From Cunninghamia lanceolata (taxonomy: Eukaryota; Streptophyta; Pinopsida; Cupressales; Cupressaceae), in contig BSBN01000233.1 of NCBI GenBank assembly GCA_027924645.1, forward strand, positions 10,310,501-10,374,500: a stretch of DNA of 64,000 nucleotides, in the 5' to 3' direction. The notes beneath the pieces are model-generated. The model had not been told where the DNA came from. It made no database searches and worked only from the letters and a program-made list of their open reading frames with translations. A program made the position numbers and the translations under genes. Shown here piece by piece: positions 46,920-59,902 of the stretch (its first letter is position 1; every line of letters begins with the position of its first letter).

Positions 46920-47955
46920 CTAGAGGTTGTCTATAAGCAAATCAATGTCATCTTCCCACTCCCTAATGTTGGAGGAAAGTGGGACATAAGGTATCATAGC
47001 TAAATTCATGTCTTTCTCATCATGTTGTTCGTCGTTAGGATCATTATTGTTTGGTTGAATGTTGGGATCAATGTTTTCTTGTTGAGAGGCAAGGTTTATG
47101 GCATAAGCTTGTCTTCTTTTTCTTCTTTCTCTTGCTTTTCTATTTCTCTTTCTTTGACCACTTATCTCTTGTAAGATAGGGCCTTGCTCTTTCATAGGTT
47201 TTTACAAATTAGAAGATGAAGCACCAGGATCAAACCTCATTTGTCGCAGTGGAACATTTTGTTGTTGACAATGACCTCCTGATTCTTGTAAAGATTTTAG
47301 GGGAGGAACCTCAGCATAGGGACCTTGTCCTTTCAGTCTAAAGTTCTCTTCACATGTGAGTTGTTTCTCTTTTGTCATTTCTTGTATAGAAGGGCTAGGT
47401 ATTTCAATTTTATCCCAAAAATAATTCAATCTGTAATGCTTTTTCTCAACCAAAGGTTTATATTTGTTGCGGGGAACGGTAATCATGCATCCATCAAAAG
47501 GCAATTTTAGAAAATGGTGTATCATTGAAGGGATAGATTTCATTATTTTTACAAAGGATGTCCCAATTGAATGTGAAAGAGGTCAGAAACAGGGACAACA
47601 TCAAACCATTGTTCAACATGTTTTCCAGATAGTGTTACTAACAATGATATCTTACCCAAAGGCTTGATAAAGGTTCCCTTATGTGTCTTAATCATCATGC
47701 TCGAGAGGTCATAAGAACCTTCAATTAGTTGATGTGAAAAAGGAACTCTTCAGTAGAAACATTAGTCATACAATTGGGATCAATAAGTGTTTCATCCACG
47801 AGGTTTCCCATTATTTTCATAGTGATGTAAAGAGGTCCTTCCTTGTCTCCAGTTGTTCTATCATGCGATGTAAACACGATTTCAGGTTCAAGTGATTTTC
47901 TTTTCATGTAAGGTTTAGGAGGGAACTTATTTTTTTTGTTGCAATTAGAGTCCAT
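46920..47955 (-). pseudogene. Gypsy gag/protease-region remnant
   Basis: At 47725-47955 the reading PLYITMKIMGNLVDETLIDP followed by NCMTNVSTEEFLF looks like a retroviral-type aspartic protease. The usual DGGA/DSGA is changed to DPNC. 47202-47543 (LPFDGCMITVPRNKYKPL) and a Lys/Arg- then Asn-rich stretch at 46920-47195 would follow it. No RT or integrase follows. The product would be inactive. Confidence 0.45.
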
Positions 47956-49387
47956 GTTTTTATGCTCAAATCAGATTTGAAAGTTTTTCCAAAAGTATAT
48001 CACAGGTAAATGCAAAGTGATACACTCCAAAATAGCCTCAAATGCTTAATTTTTTGTACCGTTTCCAATGCAAATAAATGAAACAAAGGATGTTGTAAGG
48101 ATTTTGATCAAGGGAAGCAAATTATATGTCTGTTATCTATCCAAAACAGCAATATGTTCCTTCCCAACACACTCTTGATGCAAATCCAAGATAATGCCAA
48201 GTTAAATTATAGTGAAAATATGTCAAAATAGGCACTTTTTCACCAAACTCAATTCAAGAGAGCATAACAAAGGGTGTTGTGAGAAAAATGATGATGGAAA
48301 GCAAATAATATCAGTACTAACAGCCAGTTGGTTACAAAATACCCAACACAACATGCTTTTAGTGCCAATTAAGGTCAAACCCTAGTGAAAATATAGCAAA
48401 ATATGCAATTTTTTCAAGGTTTTTCAATTCCAAGACCTAGCAAAAGAGGTGTTGTAATGATTTTTAGGAGGTAAAGCAAATAATATCAATAATATTAGTC
48501 ACCTCTATCCATAAAATTGATCACAACATGCTTGGAGTGTAAACTAGGTGAAACCCAAGGGCAAAGATAGTCAAAATATGTAGTTTTTCACCGAATTTTC
48601 AATACAAGAGCCCATTAAAAGGGTGTTGTGAAGATTTTTAGGAAGGGAAGAAAATAATTACCCTGATAACAGAAAATTAATGCAAAAATACTCTTCACAA
48701 CATGCCTATGGTGCATGTTTATAGAGTTGATAAGGCCAAATTTAGTGAAAATCGTTGTTTTTGAAGCCTTAGGTTTGAGATGTTCACGCAAAATGCTATG
48801 TGAATGTTTTGAAGTCTGATTTATGATGGAAGTGAAATAATCTCATATCTAAAAATTATTTTCAAGCTCTAATATGTAAAATGCCAATGCAAAATGCATG
48901 AAAATTGCTAGTTTTTTGTTCAAATTTTCTATGCAAAAATACAAATTTACACTAAAATGCAAGACTAAAGACAAATAAAAATTTGAATGAGCCTCTAAAA
49001 TCAATAGAAAAATATGAAAGAAGATTTTGCCTACTAAACCTAGATTTTGGAATTACTAGGTTTAATGAAAATTGTCAAAATTTCTACAAAAGCCTAGCAA
49101 ATTAATGATGAAAATGCAATGCAAATTATTGAATTTTTTTGTGTTTTTCTGTAGTTTATATCAGATCTGATGTAAAAATCATGAATTAGGAAAATTTAGA
49201 AATAATTGATGCAATTTAGTAGGCCAAACAATGCAATTTTTTGAATTTTTCAAAAAATTTAATTTTTTTGAATTTTTCTCAATGCAGTAAAATGAAATGA
49301 CTATATGAATGAAATAAATCAATCTAAATCTAAAGACACACACTCAACAAGTTGTAATTTAAGTCCAAAAACATGAATTCACCAAAA
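47956..49387 (-). other. AT-rich non-coding leader next to LTR B
   Basis: About 1.4 kb with several loosely repeated paragraphs near 48050, 48240, 48420 and 48590, each with words like GGGTGTTGTGA and CAACATGCTT. This is perhaps a long-period tandem repeat of about 180 bp. No ORF. A possible PBS (TTTTGGTGAATTC, minus) abuts the LTR at 49387. Confidence 0.45.
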
Positions 49388-49823
49388 TGTTTAGTGGAAA
49401 ATTGGATTTGTTAATTTTTTTAATATCTAGCTTTAGGGAATTCAATTTTTGAAATAACATCTTGATATCGTGCGAAAACTAAGAATTTGAAAACAAAATC
49501 CTGAGGCACTTGGTGGGAACAACACCCCACTAAAATTCAAAATATCAGGAAATAGGGGAGGATTAGAGCGTAGGCACCTAAGTCCAAGCCCCCATTTCCA
49601 ATCAGATCTGCATTTTTGAGGGTCCTAGGGACCCAAATCTCAAATCCCCTTTTTGGGTTCTATCAACAAGTTGTCTCAAAAAGTGAATAAACTACTCCTA
49701 GACTTAGTCAATGAGGGTTTCCAAAAGGCTGAAAAAGAAAAGGTTAAGAGGTCACCAAAAGTGAGTAGCTAAACCTAGGAAAACTGTACCATTCCATACA
49801 GGAGGACAATTTCTAATGTTACA
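49388..49823 (-). repeat. Small LTR 'B' (436 bp), uninterrupted sister of LTR A
   Basis: It is collinear with the rejoined LTR A, from TGTTTAGTGGAAAATTGG to CTAATGTTACA. GTGTT follows, whereas CAAGG precedes LTR A, so the two do not make a clean target duplication. Confidence 0.75.
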
Positions 49824-50698
49824 GTGTTAAATATGGATGTTTGTAAATTCTTTGGGATGTGTATCCCTATAATCCTAATGTTGAAAGATATTGAAAGGAG
49901 AGGGTGTAGATGAACCCATGTTTCCTTGTTGAGGGATCCTTGTCCATATACATAAGAATGGATTGAAGAATGAATCATGGTTCTAGAATGCAACCAATTC
50001 AAAAGAATGTCACTAATGTTGAAGTGACTGTGTGGCACAAAATCCTAAAGTGTGATGTGTGAATTTGGATAGATGTTGTTTGGCATGTCACAAGTTTGGT
50101 GTCATGTACCAAAATGTTATCCTTATCAAGATGGGACTTTCAATGAAAATGTTGATATTTCCTACTATGGGAATTGAGCTACAAATACATTGAGGCTCTA
50201 TCTAGTGGTCTTGAGTTGTGTTGATGTTGTGAGATTTTACATGTGACTGATGATAAAAATATACACTTATAGGAACTTAACTTGGTGTTGTGTAAGTTCA
50301 ATTTCATATATAAATAAGACTTATTGAAAGTTTTACATGGTATCATTATTTATATCCCTAGTGAGAGTGAGACATTTGAGGATATGATAAATGAGTTTGA
50401 GGTTTTGTGATCAAAGATCTATATCCACTTTAGGACTAGCCAAACCTTGTGTTTTATGACCCTCAAGCATGTTGCAATTAGTAATTTCAATGCTAGAGAA
50501 TGTTTCTATCCTTACATAGGTGATCATTCTCATTTAGTGAGGTTGATGATGAGTATTTGATCTAGGGAATGTTTGGAATCACATTTACTTTCTATATAGC
50601 TTGGGAAAATAAAATGAGGGTGTTGAAAAACTAAAACTCTAACCTAGTGAGACTAGTGACAAGTGGTGTAGGAATAAGCCCTTAGCTCTAATACTAAT
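49824..50698. other. Unassigned non-coding DNA
   Basis: I see no gene and no element border, except the CTAAT duplication of the solo LTR at its right end. Confidence 0.5.
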
Positions 50699-52696
50699 TG
50701 TTCAACACAATGAATTGCTGAGAAGGGGGGTGAATTAGCACACACTAAAACTTAAACAAATATTTGCAGATAAAAATGAATAACTTAGAGAACATAAAGT
50801 AAATCATGCAACATAAGAATCAATACAAGAAAACTAGGATTTTTATTTGGAAAACCCAAAATAGGGAAAAACCACAGTGAATGTTATCTCACAATATATT
50901 ATGCTCACTGCAATAACTATTACAACTTTCTTTTAGGACTACAACCCAAGGAAGTTACTACTCCCTGAATACAATTTTTAGGGTCACTCCCAAGGAACCT
51001 ACAACTCCCTACAGATTCACTATCTTGATATAAGAATTATAGAGATAATGAATACATGAACTACTATAGAAAACATCTAACTTATGCTAATATTGTAGTC
51101 CTCATTTTCTACTCAAATTTTGCTTTCAAACTGATTTTACACACTTTATATTTCACATACAAATCTATCACACTCATACTTATCACAAATGACTTTGATC
51201 TCCTATAAATACCCTCCTCAACACATCACAACATTGATTAGGTCGGCATCATGAAAATCTTTTAGATTAAACATGTACCTCTTTAAAGGCCAGCTTCAAT
51301 ACATACAATATGTCAAGAAAACCTGTTGTAAAACTCAAGACTTCATGAAAGGATTCAAGGGACATCACTTCACCTCTTTTTAAGTCAAAACAATTGATCA
51401 GGATCCACTGCATAAAACAGAAACTAGTTTGTCGGCCCAAACTATATAAACATTGCTAACTATTTATCTTCATACCAGTGGGGAGAAGCCAAAGACATCA
51501 TGCAAACCAAGAATTCAACATTGTACCACCTCAACATCATTCAATGACCTTTCTATTGAAGTATCAAATCAATCTATACATCCACAAGACAAGAGATATG
51601 ATGAACTATTGGAAACAAAGTATTCTAGATTAACTTTGATACTCCACTATACAGGATATGGCATTATAGTACATCAAAAACCCTAAAACCTTTAGATATG
51701 AACTTAAACATCATTACATGCATACTCCTAGATCTGCACGTCCTTATCTATCATTTCTAGAGAGAAAACAAAAGCTAGACTAAGGTATACTGGAGTCCGT
51801 GGAACAAGGATATACAATTCTTCATTAACTGGATTACATATCATGTGTGGTACTAGAAACAAGAGATATTTGCATGAAGTTCAAACTTGAGGTATATTAG
51901 AGCATGTAGAACCTTCGCACGATCTTTTATGGCTGATTTGTATGTATTTCATCTTCCACAAATACTCAACCATGTGTTTTGAGGCTTCTAGAATAGTCTG
52001 TATTACCTCTATTACTTGAATGTTGACCTTGTGGATCACTAGACCACTTGAAGCTTCAATATAGAATACCTAATACATCCTTGAGCCTATCCTCAAAACT
52101 GCATGACCAAACAATTTCTTCCAGAGGAATGCGGAGCATTCCAATAGGTCTCCACCATTACTTTGCCCTGTATAAATAGTAACCGGTACTCTGTCACTTG
52201 TAACTTTTCTATTGAAGGTGTGGTGACTTGAAATATTGAATATATCATGTTAATATTAGGATAAACTTATCTTCTAAACTGCAAAACTAAATCTTGCCCT
52301 GTAGAGAAATATGGAACAAAACATTGTGACTTTGCCTTAGAATATGCACTGTGAATGCCTTAGTCAAATTTCTGCCACTTATTACTAAGTGTGGTACTCC
52401 AAGCTGATGAGATATACATGTAGGAATACAAGAAACATGTTAGGACATAAGTGTTTACCTTTGCATCATGCTTAGACACAAGACTGATCACCGCGTCATA
52501 CTTAGACAATTTTCTCTTCTTCCAGAGTGACTTGCCTTAGCCATGTTGACCCTTGACTTCAACTAAGTCAAAATGTCTCTCTCAAATCTTCCACTATCCA
52601 TCAGCTTCTCCTTCTTCTATACACAACCTCTATACAAGTTTGTCTTTATATTTCCATATACTATGTTGACATCAATGACAACACATATTGCCAACA
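50699..52696 (-). mobile_element. Solo LTR (1,998 bp), copia-like superfamily
   Basis: It runs TGTTCAACACAATG...CATATTGCCAACA and is flanked by perfect CTAAT duplications (50694-50698 and 52697-52701). On the minus strand it starts TGTTGGCAATATGTGTTGTC and ends with a GGGTGAATTAGC-type segment, matching the plan of the LTR at 4982-6070. A minus-strand TATAAAG lies near 51144. No internal domain is attached. Confidence 0.88.
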
Positions 52697-53303
52697 CTAA
52701 TGATTCGATTCATGGTTGGAACCAAAGGATAATATTACATGTTAACATTCTATAGACTTTTTCCAATGAAGAATAGGATTTTTCCATGTCACATGCCTAA
52801 AATAAAGAAGATTCATAACATGATGAAGATTAAACATGCCATGATCAAGATGTGATACATAAATATGTTCTAATAATTAATGGAATATGTTTCAAATAAT
52901 ATAGAGAATGAGGTAGGAATGTAGGATCTCATAGTTAGATAGGGGATGCATCCATTTGACTTCTTAAGAGACTTTGTAGGAGATATCCTATGCTTAGGAT
53001 CCTACGGTTTTTAGTCTTTACAATGTATATAGTGCAAGTGTTTGTTCATGATTATACAAGGAGAATGATGGTAGGTATAAAACTCTTATAAAAAAAAACA
53101 TAGTGCAAAGCCTATTAGATTTTACATGAGTATGGAAGCAAAATATGTGGATGATGTCATTCATGTCTTGTATGTATATGGTTAAAAGATAATATATAGA
53201 GGTAACTCATGTGTAATACATGTACAATAGCACACAATGTGCAAGAGATAAAGCATGTGTATGCTTGACAAGGCTTTCTAAAGCTATTGAATCTTCTACA
53301 ATT
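52697..53303. other. Unassigned non-coding DNA
   Basis: It holds the right CTAAT duplication at its start. I see nothing else in it. Confidence 0.5.
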
Positions 53304-55079
53304 TGTTGAACACATAGAAGTACTGAGAGGGAGAGGTGAATCAATACTTAATCAAATTACCATATTTTCTACAACATTCAAACTAATGTAAACATTCAAG
53401 ATATGAGAAATGCAAGAACACAAAAGCACACAACCATAACATCAAATCTACGTGGAAAACCCAAGAAGGGAAAAACCACTGTGAGCAAGCTACTTGGATC
53501 TACTATCCAAATCCAACCTCACAAATAAAATAGGATTACAATATTATTTATGGGCTACAACCCAAAGGAAGCTACAACTCCCTAATCAATTACACATTTA
53601 CAAAACATATCACAATGTTCTTCATACAACACAAAATGTTCATCACTTCAACTCCCGTACTATTGTCTGCCTTCCTTATAGTAACAATACAAATCTCTGT
53701 AACATCAAGGTATATTCATGAATTCATCTTTAGTATTTTAGAGCACAGTATATCTCCCGTAACTTATGAATTGATCCTTAGCATTTTTCATCATCATATT
53801 TGCTTCTGCTATGAGTATATTCGCATAATATTGATTCTTCTTATTGTAAGAACAACTCAACAACCTTTCAACAAATTTGATTCTTTATATATATTCTCTG
53901 CAATCTTTAAAGTCTCTCTCTCCTGGGTCAACCAAGATGAAGCCTATAGCATGAAGCATGTAGTGGCTATATCAGTCAACTCCCAACCATGTGTGATAGA
54001 TAAAATCCCAATGTGGTACAAGATCAAGGCATAATCAGGTCCTATCCTACTTGGACACACCCTTCTAGGCTGGCACACATCCATTACACTCATCAAAGTC
54101 TTTATTATGCAATAATTCAATACGCCAGCAACCGTCCATCCTTGTATTTGACTCTAGACCCAATGTGATATTGGAGAAGACTGAATTATATCATGCAAAT
54201 CACATAATGAGCATATTATGACTTGTAAAACAATTTTGAACACCTCTCTTACCAGATCATGCTGTTATATGTTGCTATAAAAATTTGAACATAGATTCCT
54301 ATATCCCTACCATGCTCTTATAGCATAGTCTTGAAGTGAAAACATTGAAATAACATACTTGCGATAGACAATGTTGATTGAAGCTTGATCTATGCATGTC
54401 AATTGTCCAGTGAACTTTCCTTTCCATCAACAAAACTAATTATCAATGTGTGATTCTCTATGGTAACATTAACTCTCTCCTTCTATTCACACTACTTAGT
54501 ACCGAGGCATGTCTTCATGAATCTAACTCTAGAAAAGCATCTCCGATACAAATTATTTCTTGAAACTTGAAACATACATCCTTGTTACTCATATCTACCT
54601 GTCCTTTAAGCCACAACTTTATATCTTCATCCACAGAGAAGTGCAAAGCATTCTCCAGTCACTATGTGACTGCACTTTCCCTATTTCTTTACTATCTTCA
54701 TTATTCTATCTCCCAAACATTTTACGACAAGAATTATGATCTCAAATTTGAAACATAGATACCTGAGGGTGATACATATCCATCTATCCTATCCCTAGGC
54801 TCATATCTCTAGATGTAGTAGAGTGTGGTACATTATTTCAAGCCTATAACATCTTTCCTAATGTACACTATACTTAACCAATTCTTTTTCAAGTTTTTGC
54901 AACTTTATCCATTAGGTTTCAATCATCATGAGTTCATACGTTCATCATGCAACAAAAACCCAACACTACTAATTATAGACTTCAAACATAAGTATATCAA
55001 GAATGTATAATTATATATGAACTTCAGTAGATAAGGTATGACTATGTCTAGATGATACTGATCCATCTCTTTTACTTCA
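53304..55079 (-). repeat. LTR-like block, copia-like superfamily; right border uncertain
   Basis: It starts (plus) TGTTGAACACATAGAAGTAC and has the shared GGAAAACCCAAGAAGGGAAA box about 150 bp in, as in the solo LTR at 50699. A minus-strand TATA sits near 53882. CAATT precedes it (53299-53303) and CAATT also occurs at 55080-55084. That would make a solo LTR, but its inner end would then begin TGAAG, unlike its relatives. It does not match the DNA at 59905, so it is probably not the partner LTR of the element to its right. Confidence 0.5.
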
Positions 55080-55288
55080 CAATTCTTTGATCATCATTCT
55101 CAGTCTTCTTCGCTAAGTTCCTCTACACATATTCATCTCTTTACATGTCTAACTCATAATGCTTATCCAACTATACATTAATCATCATACTGCTTCATCC
55201 ATTGAAAAATATTCAGAAAAGCATTGAGGAATATTTGATCATCATAATGCTTATTCAGCTAATCATTGATGGTTGACATTTTAACTTT

Positions 55289-58286
55289 TTAAGCCACATT
55301 TTCTACTTTAGTGAAGATGCTAGTTAAGACTTCTAATTTCATGTCCATAACCTTTCTCAGCTGACCTATTTCTCCTATTATTTTCTCTCTTTGTTCTAGG
55401 AGCTTCCTTAGTTGACTGCAGGTTTTCAATTTGAGCCCTAATGGCTCCATCTCCTCATAAATTTTGGCCACTTGAGTTAATTGAGACTCAATGGAGTCAA
55501 CTTGGTCCTTTATGTTCTTTGAGGTTGTTGGCCAATTCAAACAAAATTTATACAATATTTTGGTTTCCTTAATGCTTTTTCTGAATATTTTTCAATTCTT
55601 CTTGTAGATTGTTGTGTGCCTTTGCACACTTGTTATACATTTTAGCCATTCTTTTATTATTTATTTGTCTTGTTATCCTTTTCTCATTCTACTTCTCTAA
55701 GTAGGAAGAATGAGTCTTGAAAGACTCCAACATGAGTTTCAACTACTGAGTAGGAGGCAATGTGGGATCTCTCTTTGCCTCAGGAAATTCCTCTTTTAAC
55801 ATTTTGATTGCCTCTTCTAATACTTCAACCCCTTCAACCTATTGCTATAGAATTTCTTACCTAGAAAAGGACTGAAGAATACCTCCCAGTTGTAACTTGT
55901 GAAGTGGAGATATACTGAATAGGGTAACTTGTCCATCTAATACAGGAAACTGTAATAGCTGTGGAGTAACCACCTATTGATTCTACATTTGCTAAGCAAG
56001 AAACTCCGTGATAGAGTCAACCAAAGAGGAGGAGAATGGTATATCTTGTTCCTTTTCTAAATTCTCCTTTGAATCATTATTTGTTTTCCCCTCTTCCCTC
56101 TTAGGGTTATTTTGTTGCTTTGTATTCACTGAAGGTTGATCGTCATGTTCAATATTGTGATCCAGAGAAATGTTCTCTTCTTCACGAGCCTCTGGTTCTT
56201 GATCTTTTGTTGCTTTCTCTCCTTTCTCCTCTTGAGAATTTTGATGCTTGGTGATATGTGGAGGAGATGTAGTCAAATGAGGTGGAGATAGTGGAGAGAC
56301 TCGTGTTTTCTCCATATTTATAGTTCCTATTAATTCACTTACAATTTCTCTATCACAACCTCTATTTCCTTTTGAATTTTCTCTATATCACTTTCCTTCG
56401 CGCCCATAAGTGTGTCTACTTGTTTTATCCTCAATTATTGGTCTTTCATTTGGGCTAACTTGTCTTTTTCTTCCCATGATATAGATGATTTGGCCTTTTC
56501 AAGAGCTTGTTGTCTCAGATCATTATTCATTTTAAAGGCTTCTTAGCTTTTCTGCCTTAAGGCCTGAGCTAGGATTTCTAGGACCTTCTCTATCACATCA
56601 ATCATTGGTAAGTTATATTTGAGCATAGACTTGATAATTGCTTTTTCAGTAGTCTTTTGATCCTTAGGTGGAACATTAGGGTATAGCTCAGTAGTGTGTT
56701 TTAACAACCCATGTTGTTCAATTCCATTGAATACTGCTTCCGATTGAAGAGGTCCTTCTGTGGATGCTACCAGAGGATTTTGCTTAGACTTCTTACCTTT
56801 TCTTATTATCTTAGAGGTTTCCTCCTCCTCATCTTCTTCTTCCTCTTCAAACACTACACCCTTCATCTTCTTCCTCTAGGCTTGAACTTTAGGTCTTGCA
56901 TGCTTCTTTTCTCCACTCTTCTTCTAGTAGACCTCATTTGTGCTGATTTAGAGGGAACTGACATAGTTGTAGTAGTAGAGGTAGCTCTGCTAGTTCTCCT
57001 TAGATTTTGTGTAACATATGGAACAACAAAAACATGATGTATCTCATCTACAAGGGCTTTTGAAGTAGTTCTGGATGAGATGCCCCACATCTCATGCAAA
57101 TTACCCTTATTCTCCTTAAGGTGTTCTTCTACATCCTTCTTATGTATTTTGTTCATGATTTCATCATAGGTTCCAAACCTTTCAACAGAGGTATCTATGG
57201 GTTTTATGAGTAGGATGTCAGCATAAACTTTTATTTCTTCTTTAGAGACTTCATATGGAACTCTCAGAATCCATGTAGTTCTAGGTTTAATTGCCTCCAT
57301 GTAAGTGTAATCTTTGTCAACCAAAAATGTAATCTTCTCCCTATATTGCTTTATAGATTGGTAAGGAATTCTTTCTCTGGTATGAATGTTGGTTTGAAGG
57401 GTTTTGAAGAAACCCCAATACATTATTTTGTAGTGATTTGGATAAATAAAACTCCTTACATGACTCTTAATTTGTGCCGCTACTAGAATTTACTCTTTCC
57501 ATGTCTTTCCATTAAATCTAGGTAATTCATTTAAGAAATAGAATGTAAGATCGATGATCAATGTGCCATACCTAAAAATGTATGCGGTTTCCTTTGTCCT
57601 TATTATATTCTCCATAAGTTGTTCTCTCATGACTTCATAAAGGTCAAAATCTTTCCCTTCTTTGACCATTTGATATGCAGTATGAATAGTAGTACTTGTG
57701 GCCTGACCTTCTCTATTTGTGAAGTAAACTATGTAGACAATTCCTATGGCTGCATATCGAACACTGAATCAATTATGTCATTCACAGTCAGTGTTCTTTT
57801 TTTAAAAAAATTTCTGGTTAGCTCAATGACCTTTTCATTCTTGACTAACTTCATCACCGGTATAGATCCGATGGAACATAACCTAGTGACAACCTTAATT
57901 GCATCCTTGGTTATCTAGTAGGGTTTGTCTAAATATATGAATTCATCATGAATTTTTCTTAATATGAATTTGACCCACTTGTGCTCATCACAGAAGTCAG
58001 GGTAGTCTTTCTAGATGTCTAGGTGTTTTGTCCCCATATTTGCATATTCAGGTTTGTAGATAACTTCATCATCCAAAAGTTGATTCCTGACCTCCTCAAA
58101 TTTCACATGATTAATTTCATCTATCTTCGAGTGAACATAAATTCTAACATCCTCTATATAAACAACATATGCAGGTATATTAGAAAATGTCCCTTTCATA
58201 TCAACTTCTCTTGCCTTAAAAGAGCATGTCTTATATTTGGGTCTCAGTTTCTCAGAAACATCGACCAGTTGCAGTGTCGTCATCAC
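55289..58286 (-). pseudogene. ORF2 homologue of a second pol-less element, decayed
   Basis: It is read on the minus strand from the ATG at 58286 (MMTTLQLVDVSEKLRPKYK) to the stop at 55289, with at least four frame changes. It is collinear with the ORF at 7966-11138. VVYIEDVRIYVHSKIDE matches VLHTEDIRVYIHASIKE, and EAIKPRTTWIL matches EAVEPRTVWIM. The tail GEIGQLRKVMDMKLEVL matches NQMGELRRIIIPKLETM. Layout: globular N-terminal part, a Ser/Thr/Arg block and an acidic EEEEEDEEEE block (56800-56866), Gln/Glu/Lys linkers, then a coiled-coil tail. The conserved protein in otherwise diverged DNA suggests it was once functional. Function unknown. Confidence 0.75.
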
Positions 58287-58784
58287 AATTTCTCATAATA
58301 TATCAACCAGGGTTTTAAAAGTAGTAGTTTGATAAATACCTCTTTGTGGAACCCTTGGATTTTGTCTTCAACTCATATTTTACCAATGCTTTAATAGACT
58401 TCTTCTCTGCTTAGCTCTGGAGGTGAATACTTGGTCATAAATAAATTTTGATTATTAAAAAAGGTATAAGTATCTTGCATTTTCCCTAAATCTCCATAAT
58501 TAATGCTCCTACATTTGGTAGGTACACTACCACAGGATTACCCTGTGAACTAATAGAGATTCAAGGATTCTCCACAAACCTCCACATTAGGTTGTTCTAC
58601 TTCAAAAAATTGGGAAAAAGATATTAACTAGTCATATCAACATCCTCTCCAACTATTTTCATTTGACTTGATTGTGTGAGTGGCTTTCTTTTGCAAATGC
58701 CACAACTTCAAAAGGGGAAAAAAATAGTATATCTTGGTTATCTCCCCTTGACCTATGCCTTATCTCAATTAGCAATAGATTTCT

Positions 58785-59784
58785 CTACAATAGGTAGAGA
58801 CACACATTCCTCCTTTTCATTAATTTGTTCTTTCTTCTCCATATCTTTGCCATTTCCTTCTTCTGTTGAGTTACAATTTCCTCTATCTTCTTGTGTTGAA
58901 CAAATGGTTTATGAAAACCATTCTTGTAGAATCTAGTCTTATGTCCAAGATTCTTACACTTGAAGCAAACAACGTTGTATTTTGGAGTCATACCATTTCT
59001 CCTTACCTTGGTTTTGTACTTAGTAGCCTTATGGCCTAACTTATTGCATGCATAACAATACCCATAGAAGGAATGAGAAATCACATCATGTCTTATAGGC
59101 ACAAATGAATTTTTCTTTATGTAGTCATTTCTTCTTGCCTTAGTTCTATAATCAATAGCCTTATGACCAAATTTATAGCAAGAATAATAGTAACCATTAA
59201 AAGATTGAGAGAAGTTGGGATTGGTATCTTGTCTAGAAGGAGACTTCTTGAAAGATTCCTTGACACCTATGAAGTCATTATTTATCCCCTACACCTCTTC
59301 TTCAAATTCTTTAAAATACAACTCTCCCTTCTTACTTTCAAACATGATCTTTTCAATTTCAAAGAATTTTTTAGGTACATCTACCTTTGTACTCTAACCT
59401 TTCTTAAAAAAATCCACTTCCATCCTTGTTCTTAAGTGGTCTTTGACAATTGATTATTTCATCAAGGATCTTGGTACTTTCCTAAAGTTTTAGACCTCTA
59501 TCTATTTGTTCCTTTACTTTTTCCAAATCTTTCTTTAGAGAGACAACCTCTTCTTCAATTTTGGAGCATTCAATTGATTTTCCATTCAACTTTATATTTA
59601 GACAATCTGCAACCTTCTTACTTTCTTCAATTTAAACTTTCAACTTGGCAATTGTATCCTTTAATTTTGTGAGCTTGATCTTATAGTCTTCATTTTCAAT
59701 TCTTGTAGCATCTAGATATTCTAGGGTAGAAATGAATTCTCCTTCATAATCAACTACACAATCTTTAGGACTGTAGGCTGTCAT
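58785..59784 (-). pseudogene. gag back half with zinc knuckles (second pol-less element), decayed
   Basis: A possible start is the ATG at 59784 (MTAYSPKDCVVDYEGE). It leads into a Lys/Glu/Leu coiled coil and then three knuckle units: CYKFGHKAIDYR, CYACNKLGHKATKYK and CFKCKNLGHKTRFYK. The last Cys is lost in all three. Frame changes separate the parts. The order PBS, coil, knuckles, ORF2 repeats that of 6073-11138. Confidence 0.7.
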
Positions 59785-59890
59785 ATTTATATCACCTTCT
59801 AGAGGATTCTTCCCAATAAATCTTACTTATGTTCCCATGTGTTCCACACCAAGATCTACCTTAGTTGTTAGACTACATCCAATGGACCTT

Positions 59891-59902
59891 ACTCTGATAC
59901 CA
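59891..59902 (-). promoter_or_regulatory. Primer-binding site (initiator Met tRNA type)
   Basis: The minus strand reads TGGTATCAGAGT, two bases after TTCAACA, with one change from the common plant initiator-Met PBS. It fixes the start of the second pol-less element's interior. Confidence 0.8.

Noticed and set aside
53615..54034. 139-aa plus ORF
   Set aside because: Lies antisense within an LTR-like block and is hydrophobic and AT-driven; related LTRs have no matching frame.
53304..59902. 53304-55079 as the 3' LTR of the second pol-less element
   Set aside because: Its end shares only TGTTGAACA with the DNA at 59905, and no polypurine tract is visible between 55080 and 55288.
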